From Agromyces sp. Marseille-P2726 (lineage in GTDB: Bacteria; Actinomycetota; Actinomycetes; Actinomycetales; Microbacteriaceae), in contig NZ_CADDWM010000010.1 in NCBI RefSeq assembly GCF_902809835.1, positions 203,064 through 267,063 of the forward strand: a DNA stretch of 64,000 nt. Direction: 5' to 3'. A model generated the notes under the pieces. That model worked only from the letters and a program-made list of their open reading frames with translations. It had not been told where the DNA came from and did no database searches. Made by a program: the position numbers and the translations under genes. Of this stretch, positions 36,031 through 45,213 are shown piece after piece. Position 1 is the first letter of the stretch; the number at the start of each line of letters is the position of its first letter.

Positions 36031-36087
36031 GGTGGAGTCCTGAAAGGGTCTGGTGGGCGCCAAAGGGTTCGGTGGACTCCTGAAAGG
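36031..36087. repeat. Three imperfect GGTGGAGTCC-TGAAAGGG repeats upstream of dapA
   Basis: GGTGGAGTCCTGAAAGGG at 36031, GGTGGGCGCCAAAGGG at 36052 and GGTGGACTCCTGAAAGG at 36071 repeat at 21- and 19-bp spacing in the 167-bp gap between folA and dapA. They look like repeated binding sites or a decayed duplication; nothing else is visible in the gap. Confidence 0.6.
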
Positions 36088-36146
36088 AAGGACGTCTCTC
36101 GCGAGGCTTCGTGCCGGCATGGGAGCGGTGCGGGCGGGCAGAACGA

Positions 36147-36152
36147 TAGCCT
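36147..36152 (+). promoter_or_regulatory. -10 box TAGCCT of dapA
   Basis: TAGCCT is followed by 7 bp and the GTG start of dapA at 36160. Confidence 0.5.
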
Positions 36153-36159
36153 TGAGCAC

Positions 36160-37134
36160 GTGACTCAGGAGAACCCGTTCGGACAGGTGCTCGTCGCGCT
36201 CGTCACGCCGATGACGGCTGACGGCGAGGTCGACTGGCCGGCGGTCGAGCAGCACATCGACGAGGTCATCACGGCGGGTGCCGACGGCATCGTCGTCACC
36301 GGTACCACCGGCGAGACCTCCACGCTCACCGACCCCGAGAAGATCCGGCTGGTCGAAGTCGGAAAGGATGTCGCGGCGGGCCGCGCCAAGATCATCACCG
36401 GCGGCGGTTCGAACGAGACCGCGCACGCCATCGAGCTCTACAAGCACAGCGAGCAGGCAGGCGCCGACGGCATCATGATCGTCACGCCCTACTACAACAA
36501 GCCGACCCAGGCCGGCATCCTCACCCACTTCCGGCTCGTCGCCGATGCGACCGACCTCCCCGTCATCCTCTACGACATCCCGGGGCGCACGGGCGTGCCG
36601 ATCAGGTACGAGACCATCCTGCGTCTCGCGAAGCATCCGAACATCCTCGCCGTGAAAGATGCGAAGGGCGACTTCTCCGAGGTCAGCCGAGTGCTGAACC
36701 AGACCGACCTCATGTACTTCTCGGGCGACGACGCGAACGTGCTGCCGCATCTCTCCATCGGCGCCACCGGCCTCATCGGCGTGACCGCGAACATCGCGCC
36801 CGCGCCGTACCGCACGATCGTCGACGCGGTGAACCGCGGCGACCTCACGGCGGCGACCGCCGAGCACCGGCGACTGGAACCGCTCGTCCGCGCCGTGATG
36901 ACGCACGTGCCCGGCACCGTCGCGACCAAGTACATCCTGCACGGACTGGGCCGCATCGGCAGCCCGCGCGTGCGCCTGCCGCTCGTCGGCCCCGAGGAAT
37001 GGGAGGCCGCGCTGATCGAGGACGAGATCGGTCTCGTCAGCGGCATCCCGGGCGCCGACTTCCAGAACTTCCGCCCCGATCGCAATGCCGCCGCCGGCGG
37101 CGCGCTGCCGAAGGTCGCGGGCACGACGCGCTGA
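36160..37134 (+). CDS. dapA: 4-Hydroxy-tetrahydrodipicolinate synthase
   Basis: A 324-residue TIM-barrel lyase condensing pyruvate with aspartate semialdehyde. TGTTGETSTLT, the Tyr in VTPYYNKPTQAG and the Schiff-base Lys in LAVKDAKGDF are all present. The C-terminus is about 25 residues longer than in the E. coli enzyme. The GTG start follows a TAGCCT box. An upstream repeat set may carry regulation. rnj follows after 73 bp. Confidence 0.95.
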   Translation: MTQENPFGQVLVALVTPMTADGEVDWPAVEQHIDEVITAGADGIVVTGTTGETSTLTDPEKIRLVEVGKDVAAGRAKIITGGGSNETAHAIELYKHSEQAGADGIMIVTPYYNKPTQAGILTHFRLVADATDLPVILYDIPGRTGVPIRYETILRLAKHPNILAVKDAKGDFSEVSRVLNQTDLMYFSGDDANVLPHLSIGATGLIGVTANIAPAPYRTIVDAVNRGDLTAATAEHRRLEPLVRAVMTHVPGTVATKYILHGLGRIGSPRVRLPLVGPEEWEAALIEDEIGLVSGIPGADFQNFRPDRNAAAGGALPKVAGTTR

Positions 37135-37207
37135 CGCGCTCACCAGGCATCCGCCGGGCCGATGAAGGCCCCGCACGAACCGAATACCGCACACGTGAGG
37201 AGGGCAC

Positions 37208-38884
37208 ATGCCCGACGTCGTCATCGAACCCGCCCCGCTCGAAGCGGGAACGCTCCGCATCATCCCCATCGGGGGCCTCGGCGAGGTCGGCCGCAACATG
37301 ACGAGCTACGAGATCGACGGCAAGATCCTCATCGTCGACTGCGGCGTGCTCTTCCCAGAGGAGCACCAGCCGGGCGTCGACCTGATCCTGCCCGACTTCG
37401 GGTTCCTCCGCGAGCGTCTCGACGACATCGTCGGCGTCGTGCTCACCCACGGCCACGAAGACCACATCGGGGCGGTGCCGTACCTGCTTCGCCAGCGGAC
37501 CGACATCCCCCTCATCGGGTCGACGCTGACGCTCGCGCTCGTCGAGGCGAAGCTCAAGGAGCATCGCATCCAGCCCTACACGCTCACGGTGGCCGAGGGC
37601 CAGCGCGAGCGGATCGGCCCGTTCGACCTCGAGTTCATCGCGGTCAACCACTCGATCCCCGACGCGCTCGCCGTCGCGATCAAGACCCGCGCGGGCAGCG
37701 TGCTGGCCACCGGCGACTTCAAGATGGACCAGCTGCCCCTCGACGGTCGCCTCACCGACCTCCGCGAGTTCGCCCGCCTCGGCGCAGAGGGCGTCGACCT
37801 CTTCATGGTCGATTCCACCAACGCCGACATCCCGGGCTTCACGCCGCTCGAGCGGTCCATCGGTCCCGTGCTCGACGAGGTCATCGCGCGGTCGCCACGC
37901 CGCGTCATCGTCGCCAGCTTCTCGAGCCACGTGCACCGGGTGCAGCAGGTGCTCGATGCGGCGCACTTCAACGGCCGCCGGGTGGCCCTGCTGGGGCGCA
38001 GCATGGTGCGCAACATGACCATCGCGGCCGAACTCGGCTACCTCAAGGTTCCCGAGGGTGTGCTCGTCGACTACAAGCGGGCCGGCGACATCCCCGACGA
38101 TCGCATCGTCTACATGTCGACCGGTTCGCAGGGCGAGCCGATGGCGGTGCTGTCCCGCATGGCGAACCGAGACCACCAGATCGAGATCGGCGAGGGTGAC
38201 ACGGTCATCCTGGCTTCGAGCCTGATCCCCGGAAACGAGAACGCCGTCTACCGGGTCATCGACGGCCTCACCAAGCTCGGCGCGAACGTGGTGCACAAGG
38301 GCAACGCGAAGGTGCACGTCTCGGGTCACGCCGCCGCCGGTGAGCTGCTCTACTGCTACAACATCCTCAAGCCGAAGAACGTGCTGCCGATCCACGGCGA
38401 GTATCGGCACCTGTTCGCCAACGCGAAGCTCGCGCACGACACCGGGATCCGCGAGCAGAACACGTTCATCGGCGAGAACGGCGCCGTCTACGACCTGCGT
38501 GACGGCGAGGTGCGGGTTGCCGGGCAACTCGATCTCGGCTTCGTCTACGTCGACGGCTCGACCGTGGGCGAGATCACCGACGCCGACCTGAAGGATCGCC
38601 GCATCCTCGGCGAGGAGGGCTTCATCTCGGTCATCATCGTCGTGGATGCCACGACCGGGCGAATCATCGTCGGGCCCGAGATCCACGCGCGCGGGTTCGC
38701 CGAGGACGACGCCGTGTTCGAGGAGGTCAAGCCGAAGATCTCCTCGGCGCTGCGCGAGGCCGCCCAGAACGGGGTGCGCGACCAGCACGCGCTGCAGCAG
38801 ACGGTGCGGCGCACGGTCGGCACCTGGGTGAACCGCCGCCTGCGCCGACGCCCGATGCTCGTGCCGCTGGTCATCGAGGCGTAG
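37208..38884 (+). CDS. rnj: Ribonuclease J
   Basis: A 558-residue metallo-beta-lactamase-fold ribonuclease with endo- and 5'-3' exo-activity in mRNA decay and rRNA processing. The metal motif is VVLTHGHEDHIGAVPYLL, with later ligands in VNHSIPDALAVAIKT and STNADIPGFT. The beta-CASP segment IVASFSSHVHRVQQVLDAA and the C-terminal motif VHVSGHAAAGELLYCYNILKP are complete. AGGAGGG lies 5 bp before the ATG. dapA-rnj-ftsK is a common actinobacterial order. Confidence 0.95.
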   Translation: MPDVVIEPAPLEAGTLRIIPIGGLGEVGRNMTSYEIDGKILIVDCGVLFPEEHQPGVDLILPDFGFLRERLDDIVGVVLTHGHEDHIGAVPYLLRQRTDIPLIGSTLTLALVEAKLKEHRIQPYTLTVAEGQRERIGPFDLEFIAVNHSIPDALAVAIKTRAGSVLATGDFKMDQLPLDGRLTDLREFARLGAEGVDLFMVDSTNADIPGFTPLERSIGPVLDEVIARSPRRVIVASFSSHVHRVQQVLDAAHFNGRRVALLGRSMVRNMTIAAELGYLKVPEGVLVDYKRAGDIPDDRIVYMSTGSQGEPMAVLSRMANRDHQIEIGEGDTVILASSLIPGNENAVYRVIDGLTKLGANVVHKGNAKVHVSGHAAAGELLYCYNILKPKNVLPIHGEYRHLFANAKLAHDTGIREQNTFIGENGAVYDLRDGEVRVAGQLDLGFVYVDGSTVGEITDADLKDRRILGEEGFISVIIVVDATTGRIIVGPEIHARGFAEDDAVFEEVKPKISSALREAAQNGVRDQHALQQTVRRTVGTWVNRRLRRRPMLVPLVIEA

Positions 38885-38921
38885 TCGCGGCGGGTCCTTC
38901 GTGCCGCGTCGCCCGGGCCAG

Positions 38922-38950
38922 TTGACGATGGGCGTTCACCCGCGGAGAAT
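38922..38950 (+). promoter_or_regulatory. Promoter of the lipoprotein hydrolase
   Basis: TTGACG (38922-38927) and GAGAAT (38945-38950) are 17 bp apart, a sigma-70-like arrangement 40 bp before the ATG at 38990. The -10 is a weak match. Confidence 0.4.
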
Positions 38951-38989
38951 CTGGGGCGAGGCAGTCATCTCCGAGCCTCGGAGGTTGCC

Positions 38990-40012
38990 ATGTCCCGTTC
39001 CGCCGACCACCTCGCCGTGTCGGGTTCCGCACGCCGCGACGCGATTCCACGTGTCACGAAGCCGAGCGTCGCCGTACTCGTCGTCGGCGTCGTGCTGCTC
39101 GGCGGTGCGTGCGCGTCGACGCCGACGAGCACCGCGCCATCGATGGACAGTGCCACTGCCCCTGCTACGGCCGACCGAGCCGACCTCGCCCGAACGTTCG
39201 ACATCGGCGGCCGCGAGATGTACCTCGAGTGCACGGGCCATGGGTCGCCCACGGTGATCCTGATCTCCGGAGGTGGAATCGCGGCCGATCTCTGGGACAG
39301 CCCGCTCGGCGAGCAGCCGACGGTGCATCCGACGATCGCCGAAGAGACGCGGGTGTGCGCGTACGACAGGCCGGGAACGACTCGGGCCAGGGCCGAGGGT
39401 GGGCCCAGCCGCAGTGATCCCGTTCCGCAGCCGGTCACCCCGTCGCGTTCGGCGGCGGACCTCCACGCACTGATGGAGGCGGCCGGCGAGTCGGGGCCGT
39501 TCGTGCTCGCCGCCCACTCCTACGGGGGACTGGTCGCTCGCTACTACGCCCACGAGTACCCCGACGATGTCGCGGGCATGGTGCTGGTGGACAGCTTCTC
39601 ACCCGAGCTGCGCGACGCCATGGCCGACCTGTGGCCATCGTGGATCGCGTGGAACACGACGCCGGCCGAGATCATCGTGGAGTACCCCGACTACGAACGG
39701 GTCGATTTCGACGCCGCGCTCGACGAGATCGAGGCGAACCGATCCATCCATCCGATGCCGCTCGTCGTGCTCACCGCCGACCAGCCCTATCCTGCGCCGA
39801 CGCAACCCGGCCTGCCTGCCGACATCCATGTGGTGACGCGCGACGCGCAGGATGTCTCCCAGCGCCAGGTCGCCCAGCTCGTGCCGGGGGCCGAGCACAT
39901 CACCGAGACCGACAGCGGTCACGACATCATGCTCGAGAATCCGGTTCTCGTGTCGGATTCCATCCTCGAGGTCGTCGCAGCGGTTCGGCAGGGCCGGAAC
40001 ACGATGCGCTGA
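38990..40012 (+). CDS. Lipoprotein alpha/beta hydrolase
   Basis: A 340-residue exported hydrolase. A positively charged start and hydrophobic core lead to the lipobox LLGGAC, so Cys at about residue 42 should be lipidated. The hydrolase domain shows ILISGGGIAADLWDSP (oxyanion), YDRPGTTRA, the nucleophile elbow AHSYGG and a late SGHDIM His. It would act on the outer face of the membrane. The ATG has GGAGG 7 bp upstream. The substrate is unknown. Confidence 0.85.
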   Translation: MSRSADHLAVSGSARRDAIPRVTKPSVAVLVVGVVLLGGACASTPTSTAPSMDSATAPATADRADLARTFDIGGREMYLECTGHGSPTVILISGGGIAADLWDSPLGEQPTVHPTIAEETRVCAYDRPGTTRARAEGGPSRSDPVPQPVTPSRSAADLHALMEAAGESGPFVLAAHSYGGLVARYYAHEYPDDVAGMVLVDSFSPELRDAMADLWPSWIAWNTTPAEIIVEYPDYERVDFDAALDEIEANRSIHPMPLVVLTADQPYPAPTQPGLPADIHVVTRDAQDVSQRQVAQLVPGAEHITETDSGHDIMLENPVLVSDSILEVVAAVRQGRNTMR

Positions 40013-40110
40013 CCGCCGACGAGAGCCGGCGGGTCGTCGACGCGGTTGCGAGGCCACGGCTGATCGCGAACACTCGCTGCGTCCTGTCGGGATCGGTCGG
40101 CGGTCGGCCG

Positions 40111-40116
40111 TAACGT
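40111..40116 (+). promoter_or_regulatory. -10 box TAACGT of ftsK
   Basis: TAACGT is followed by 7 bp and the ATG at 40124, favouring that start over the GTG at 40115. Confidence 0.4.
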
Positions 40117-40123
40117 GGTGGGC

Positions 40124-43009
40124 ATGGCTACGCGCACCAGGTCGAACGGGCGTGCCTCGGGCACGTCCGGGCGCGGCGGGAGCTCACGGGGCGGCGGCGC
40201 CAAGACCGCACCGACCAAGAAGCTTCCCGCGACGACGGCCCGCGGTTCCGCAGGCACCAAGGCGACGAAGTCCGCCGGCGCCGACCGACGGGGCGTCCTC
40301 GTGCGCGCGTGGATGGGACTCGCGCACCTCGTGGGCGGTGCCGCACGTGCCCTCGGTCCCGAGACGCTCCAGAAGGAGGAGCGCCGCGACGGCCTGCCGT
40401 TCTTCATCGTCCTGCTCGCTGTCGTGGGGGCCGTGGTCGAGTGGTTCCTCATCAACGATCCCATCGCCCAGGCCCTCGACTCCTGGACGTTCGGAGGCCT
40501 GTTCGGCCGCGTCGCATTCGCCCTGCCCGTCGTGATGCTGCTGTTCGCCGTGTGGCTGTTCCGTCACCCGAGCTCGGTGCACGACAACACGCGCATCGGC
40601 ATCGGCGTCGGGCTGCTGTTGCTCACCGTCTCAGGGCTGTGCCACCTGTTCGGCGGCCAGCCCGAGCCGAGCGCCGGCATGGCGGTGCTGGCACGGGCCG
40701 GCGGCATCCTCGGCTGGATGCTGGCGCAGCCGTTGATCCTGCTCATCACCGAGGTCGGCGCGGCGATCGTCATCGTGCTCGTCCTCGCTCTGTCGGTGCT
40801 CATCATCACGAAGACGCCGCCGAACCGCATCCCCGCACGGTCCCGCGAGCTCTACGCGTGGCTGTTCGGCGCGCCCGAACCCGACGACCCGTCGACGGAT
40901 GCCGCACCCAAGCCCTCGAGGCGTGAGCGCCGCAAGGCCGCCCAGGTCGAGCTCGACGGCATCGACGGGACCGACGACGAGCCCGAGCGCACCGGGCTCC
41001 TGCCGTGGTGGCGGCGCAACGACTCCAATCGTGAAGAGGACCCCGCGTTCCAGTCGAGTGGTGTCGACGGCATCACCGAGGTGTTCGGGCCCGGGTCCGC
41101 GGCCGGCAGCTTCGAGTCCCCGATCGAGGGAGCGGGGGGTGGGGCCACCTCGTACGGTACCGAGGTGCTCGGCGAGCTCGAGCGCGCCGAATCGGCGCTC
41201 CAGCGCTACACGGGCGACGTGCCGCGCGGCGGCACCGGCCTCCGTGGCGACGATGGCGGGGCGACCGGCGTGCTCTCCGTGTTCGACCCGTCGGGCGACG
41301 GCGATGCAGGCACGTCCGACGCGGCAGGCGACGCCGCCGCGGTCGACGAGGCCGCGGCATCCGCGCCCGAGCGCCCCTACCACCTGCCGGCAGCATCGAC
41401 GCTCGCCGCCGGCGCTCCCGCGAAATCCCGGTCCGCCGTCAACGACGACGTCGTCCGGCAGATCACCGCGGTGCTCGACCAGTTCCAGGTCGATGCGAAG
41501 GTGACCGGGTTCTCGCGCGGCCCCACCGTCACGCAGTACGAGATCGAGCTCGGTCCCGGCGTGAAGGTCGAACGCGTCACGGCCCTCTCGAAGAACCTGG
41601 CCTACGCCGTCGCCTCGAACGAGGTGCGCATCCTCTCGCCGATCCCGGGCAAGAGCGCGATCGGCGTCGAGATCCCGAACGCCGACCGCGAAACGGTGAC
41701 GCTCGGCGACGTGCTCCGGTCGGGCGCAGCCGTCAACGCCCGCCACCCGATGACGATCGGCGTCGGAAAAGACGTCGGTGGCGGCTACGTCGTCGCCAAT
41801 CTCGCGAAGATGCCGCACCTGCTCGTCGCCGGATCCACCGGGTCGGGCAAGTCGAGCTTCGTGAACTCCATGATCACTTCGCTGCTCATGCGGGCGAAGC
41901 CGTCCGACGTGCGCATGGTGCTCATCGACCCGAAGCGCGTGGAACTCGCCCCGTACGCCGGCGTACCGCACCTCATCACGCCCATCATCACGAATCCGAA
42001 GAAGGCAGCCGAGGCGCTGCAGTGGGTCGTGAAGGAGATGGACATGCGCTACGACGACCTCGCGTCGTTCGGGTTCCGTCACATCGACGACTTCAACAAG
42101 GCCGTGGTCAACGACGAGATCGTGCTGCCGGCGGGTTCGGAGCGCAGGCTCAAGCCCTACCCCTACCTGCTCGTCGTCGTCGACGAGCTCGCCGACCTCA
42201 TGATGGTCGCCCCGCGCGACGTCGAGGATTCGATCGTGCGCATCACCCAGCTCGCCCGCGCCTCCGGCATCCACCTCGTGCTGGCCACGCAGCGCCCGTC
42301 GGTCGACGTGGTGACCGGCCTCATCAAGGCGAACGTGCCGTCGCGGCTCGCCTTCGCCGTGACGAGCGTCACCGACTCGCGCGTCATCCTCGACCAGCCG
42401 GGCGCCGACAAGCTCATCGGGCAGGGCGACGCGCTGTTCCTCCCCATGGGGGCGTCCAAGCCGATTCGGGTCCAGGGCGCATGGGTGACCGAGGCCGAGA
42501 TCGTGCGCGTCGTGAAGCACGTCACGCAGCAGGCGCGTCCCGAGTATCGGCAGGATGTCGCGGCCGCCGTCGAGCGCAAAGAGATCGATGCCGACATCGG
42601 CGACGACCTCGAGCTGCTGCTCGCCGCCGCAGAGCTCGTCGTCTCCACCCAGTTCGGCTCGACGTCGATGCTCCAGCGCAAGCTCCGGGTCGGGTTCGCG
42701 AAGGCGGGGCGGCTGATGGACCTCCTCGAATCGCGCGAGATCGTCGGTCCGTCCGAAGGTTCGAAGGCTCGCGACGTGCTCGTGACCGCCGAGCAGCTGC
42801 CCGGCGTGCTCGCCCGACTCCGGGGCGACGAGCCCAGCGGTTCGGTCCCGACGTCGACGTCTGCATCTCCCGCATCGGCCGCCGAAGAGGTGTACGGCGC
42901 ACCTGACGATCGCTACGACGACGATGCCGTCGGGCGGGCGACGAACGGCCGCGCCGAGTTCGAAGCCGATTCCGACGAAGACGCCTGGGGCCTCACCGGC
43001 CGGGAATGA
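40124..43009 (+). CDS. ftsK: DNA translocase FtsK/SpoIIIE
   Basis: A 961-residue septal DNA pump that clears chromosome ends during division. A basic N-terminus is followed by about four transmembrane helices (residues about 85-235), an acidic Ala-rich linker to about 430, and the motor. Walker A is [14 protein letters not shown] at about residue 570 and Walker B is [13 protein letters not shown]. The C-terminal gamma winged helix ([24 protein letters not shown]) reads polar DNA signals. A charged tail of about 70 residues ends it. Confidence 0.95.
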   Translation: MATRTRSNGRASGTSGRGGSSRGGGAKTAPTKKLPATTARGSAGTKATKSAGADRRGVLVRAWMGLAHLVGGAARALGPETLQKEERRDGLPFFIVLLAVVGAVVEWFLINDPIAQALDSWTFGGLFGRVAFALPVVMLLFAVWLFRHPSSVHDNTRIGIGVGLLLLTVSGLCHLFGGQPEPSAGMAVLARAGGILGWMLAQPLILLITEVGAAIVIVLVLALSVLIITKTPPNRIPARSRELYAWLFGAPEPDDPSTDAAPKPSRRERRKAAQVELDGIDGTDDEPERTGLLPWWRRNDSNREEDPAFQSSGVDGITEVFGPGSAAGSFESPIEGAGGGATSYGTEVLGELERAESALQRYTGDVPRGGTGLRGDDGGATGVLSVFDPSGDGDAGTSDAAGDAAAVDEAAASAPERPYHLPAASTLAAGAPAKSRSAVNDDVVRQITAVLDQFQVDAKVTGFSRGPTVTQYEIELGPGVKVERVTALSKNLAYAVASNEVRILSPIPGKSAIGVEIPNADRETVTLGDVLRSGAAVNARHPMTIGVGKDVGGGYVVANLAKMPHLLVAGSTGSGKSSFVNSMITSLLMRAKPSDVRMVLIDPKRVELAPYAGVPHLITPIITNPKKAAEALQWVVKEMDMRYDDLASFGFRHIDDFNKAVVNDEIVLPAGSERRLKPYPYLLVVVDELADLMMVAPRDVEDSIVRITQLARASGIHLVLATQRPSVDVVTGLIKANVPSRLAFAVTSVTDSRVILDQPGADKLIGQGDALFLPMGASKPIRVQGAWVTEAEIVRVVKHVTQQARPEYRQDVAAAVERKEIDADIGDDLELLLAAAELVVSTQFGSTSMLQRKLRVGFAKAGRLMDLLESREIVGPSEGSKARDVLVTAEQLPGVLARLRGDEPSGSVPTSTSASPASAAEEVYGAPDDRYDDDAVGRATNGRAEFEADSDEDAWGLTGRE

Positions 43010-43049
43010 CGTGCACGACCTCCGTCGCTCGGCTCTCCCCGCTCGCGGA

Positions 43050-43055
43050 TAGGCT
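43050..43055 (+). promoter_or_regulatory. -10 box TAGGCT of pgsA
   Basis: TAGGCT is followed by 6 bp and the ATG of pgsA at 43062. Confidence 0.5.
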
Positions 43056-43061
43056 GAGGCC

Positions 43062-43664
43062 ATGACTGCTCCCGTGAGCCGGGCAGGCGCCGCGAACTGG
43101 AACCTGCCGAACACGATCACGGTCGTGCGGATCCTCATGGCGCCGCTGTTCTTCTGGCTTCTGCTGGCCGACGCCGGGCAGAACGGGCCCATGCGCTGGT
43201 GGGCGGCGGTGATCTTCATCGTGGCGATCTCCACCGACTGGGTGGATGGATGGCTCGCCCGCTCGCGCGGACTCATCACCGATCTCGGCAAGATCCTCGA
43301 CCCGATCGCTGACAAGCTGCTCACGAGCGGCGCGCTGGTCTGCCTCTCGATCCTCGGCGACCTTCCGTGGTGGATCACGATCGTGATCGTCGTGCGGGAG
43401 GTCGGCATCACGGTGTGGCGCCTGGTGGAACTCGGTCGCGGCACGGTCGTGCCGGCGTCCTCGGGCGGCAAGCTGAAGACGCTCACGCAGGCGATCGCGA
43501 TCGCGCTGTTCCTCGCGCCCCTCTGGACGGTCGTGGGCGACTGGATCATCTGGGTGAACTGGGCGTTCATGATCGCGGCCCTCGTGCTCACGGTCTGGTC
43601 GGGTCTGCTGTACGTGCGTGAGGCGTTCCGTCTGGCCCGCGAGCACCGAGGACAGGCGCGGTGA
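43062..43664 (+). CDS. pgsA: CDP-diacylglycerol-glycerol-3-phosphate 3-phosphatidyltransferase
   Basis: A 200-residue membrane enzyme of phosphatidylglycerol synthesis. The CDP-alcohol phosphotransferase signature D-G-x2-A-R-x8-G-x3-D-x3-D appears as STDWVDGWLARSRGLITDLGK with ILDPIAD. About five membrane helices are visible. cinA begins inside its stop codon (GTGA). The ftsK-pgsA-cinA order is typical. Confidence 0.93.
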   Translation: MTAPVSRAGAANWNLPNTITVVRILMAPLFFWLLLADAGQNGPMRWWAAVIFIVAISTDWVDGWLARSRGLITDLGKILDPIADKLLTSGALVCLSILGDLPWWITIVIVVREVGITVWRLVELGRGTVVPASSGGKLKTLTQAIAIALFLAPLWTVVGDWIIWVNWAFMIAALVLTVWSGLLYVREAFRLAREHRGQAR

Positions 43665-44185
43665 GCGAGGAGCGGATGTCGCCCTCCGAGGACGCGGTCG
43701 CCCTCATCGGGGAACTGACCGAGCGCCGGCTGACGATCGCCGTCGCCGAGTCGCTCACCGGCGGGATGCTCACGGCAGCACTCGTCGACGTGCCGGGCGC
43801 GTCGCTCGTCGTGAACGGGGGCGTGGTGGCGTATGCGACCCCGCTGAAGCACTCCCTGCTGGGTGTCGACGCGGAGCTCCTCGCCGAGCGGGGTGCGGTC
43901 GATCCCGACGTCGCGTGCCAGATGGCCGACGGGGTGCGGAGTGCGTGCGCCGTCGATGGCCGCGCGGCCGACCTCGGCCTGGCCACCACGGGGGCAGCGG
44001 GCCCCGACCCGCAGGACGGTCGTGAGCCGGGCACCGTGTACCTCGGGGTCGCGAGTGGACGCGGCATCCGATCGGTGGCACTCCAGCTGTCGGGCGACCG
44101 GCCGGCCGTGCGCCGGGCCGCCGTCGCCGAGGCGATCTCCGCGGCGCGCGACGAGCTCGCGCAGTTGTCCGGCAGGGCGGAATAA
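43661..44185 (+). CDS. cinA: CinA family protein (nicotinamide-nucleotide amidase domain)
   Basis: A 174-residue protein holding only the C-terminal CinA domain. The signature IAVAESLTGGMLTAALVDVPGAS contains the catalytic Ser/Thr region, followed by VNGGVVAYATPLKHSLLGV and the TTGAAGPDPQDGREPGTVY loop. It would deamidate nicotinamide mononucleotide. The GTG at 43661 overlaps the pgsA stop; the ATG at 43676 is an alternative. Confidence 0.9.
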   Translation: MSEERMSPSEDAVALIGELTERRLTIAVAESLTGGMLTAALVDVPGASLVVNGGVVAYATPLKHSLLGVDAELLAERGAVDPDVACQMADGVRSACAVDGRAADLGLATTGAAGPDPQDGREPGTVYLGVASGRGIRSVALQLSGDRPAVRRAAVAEAISAARDELAQLSGRAE

Positions 44186-44197
44186 CCTTCGTGAACA

Positions 44198-44210
44198 ACC
44201 TGTTACAGGT
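44198..44210. promoter_or_regulatory. Palindrome ACCTGT-T-ACAGGT before clgR
   Basis: A perfect 13-bp dyad lies about 120 bp upstream of clgR. Possible -10 boxes TAGATT (44245) and TAGACT (44280) follow. It could be an operator for clgR control. Confidence 0.4.
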
Positions 44211-44330
44211 GTCGAGTTCACACGAAAGGCCCAGTGTGCAACGCTAGATTGGAAGCCACGAGAGTCGGCTAGACTGGCTCTCCCGTTTCCGGCTCCGGCG
44301 GAGCCGCAGGCAGATTGAAGGAGGTTCCCG

Positions 44331-44639
44331 ATGGTTCTGGTTCGACAGGAAATCGGCGACGTGCTGAGGGACTTCCGTCTGCAGAAGGGGCGCACCCTTC
44401 GACAGGTGGCGTCCAAGGCCAGCGTCGCGCTCGGGTACCTCAGCGAGGTCGAGCGTGGCCAGAAAGAGGCCTCGTCCGAGATCCTCGCGTCGGTGGCCGA
44501 GGCCCTCGACACCCCCATCTCCGTCATCATGCACGAGGTCGGCGACCGTATCGCCGTACTCGAAGGCATGGCCGTCGTTCCCGACAGCCTGCCCGACGAG
44601 CTCGTGGCGGAGTTCGATGCGGACATGATGGTTCGCTGA
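44331..44639 (+). CDS. clgR: ClgR-like helix-turn-helix regulator
   Basis: A 102-residue Xre-type DNA-binding protein. The HTH is LRDFRLQKGRTLRQVASKASVALGYLSEVERGQKEASSEILASV, the characteristic form of ClgR, the actinobacterial activator of clp protease and stress genes. The C-terminus DELVAEFDADMMVR is short and may be a degradation tag, as ClgR is itself a Clp substrate in relatives. GAAGGAGG precedes the ATG. Its position after cinA and before recA is conserved. Confidence 0.88.
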   Translation: MVLVRQEIGDVLRDFRLQKGRTLRQVASKASVALGYLSEVERGQKEASSEILASVAEALDTPISVIMHEVGDRIAVLEGMAVVPDSLPDELVAEFDADMMVR

Positions 44640-44654
44640 TCCAGGCATTCGTGC

Positions 44655-44680
44655 GTCGGCCGGTCTTCGGACCGGCCGAC
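44655..44680 (+). terminator. UUCG-capped hairpin between clgR and DUF3046
   Basis: GTCGGCCGGTC and GACCGGCCGAC form a perfect 11-bp stem capped by TTCG. No T run follows, so it may be a terminator, attenuator or RNA-stability element. Confidence 0.65.
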
Positions 44681-44700
44681 GTCGTCTCCGGAGACATCTC

Positions 44701-44946
44701 ATGAAGCTGAGCGAGTTCCAGATCGCGGTCGACCACGAGTTCGGTCCCGCGTACGGGGGAGTGGTCGTCAACGACCTCGTGCTCGAGCGTGTCGGCGGCC
44801 GAACCGCGCGCGAAGCCCTCGCCGCCGGAGTCCCTCCCCGCGACGTCTGGCTCGCACTGTGCGAGGCGACCGATGTTCCGCCCGAGCGTCGACACGGCGT
44901 CGGCCGCCGTGAGCCGGGCGCGCGCCGACCCGGGGGTGCTCGCTGA
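44701..44946 (+). CDS. DUF3046 family protein
   Basis: An 81-residue actinobacterial protein of unknown function. KLSEFQIAVDHEFGPAYGGVVV, GGRTAREALAAGVPPRDVWLALC and DVPPERRHGV are the family hallmarks. A basic Arg/Pro-rich tail follows. DUF3046 genes typically sit between clgR and recA, as here. Confidence 0.9.
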   Translation: MKLSEFQIAVDHEFGPAYGGVVVNDLVLERVGGRTAREALAAGVPPRDVWLALCEATDVPPERRHGVGRREPGARRPGGAR

Positions 44947-44977
44947 CCGAAGACGCGTTCGACACGCGGGCGTGTCT

Positions 44978-45008
44978 TCGAACATCCGTTCGGGTGTGCT
45001 ACTAGGCT
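44978..45008 (+). promoter_or_regulatory. SOS box and -10 of recA
   Basis: TCGAAC-ATCC-GTTCGG (44978-44993) matches the actinobacterial LexA box TCGAACN4GTTCGA at 11 of 12 fixed bases. TAGGCT (45003-45008) is a good -10, so LexA would cover the -35 region. The 205-bp leader to recA holds no convincing ORF. Confidence 0.85.
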
Positions 45009-45213
45009 CTCCTCAACAGCAGGAGGGATGACGCGACTGCTCACATCTCCGCTCAGCCGGGCGATGGATGTCGGTGGTCGGCCATACGGTCGATGCGTCG
45101 GAACACACCGCAACCGCCTTGTCGGAAGACGCGCGGGCAGCGCTTACGAGTCGGGCCCGTACGTGGAACGACAGCCTAGAGGCAGCAGCATCGAGCATCG
45201 AAGGAGCCCAGCA

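Noticed and set aside
40631..44626. A 1331-codon open frame on the minus strand
   Set aside because: It runs opposite ftsK, pgsA and cinA, is rich in Arg, His and Gly, and has no domain. It is a product of high GC at third codon positions.
45028..45213. N-terminal extension of RecA or an upstream ORF
   Set aside because: The extension resembles no RecA; AAGGAG before 45214 and the usual N-terminus support the shorter start.
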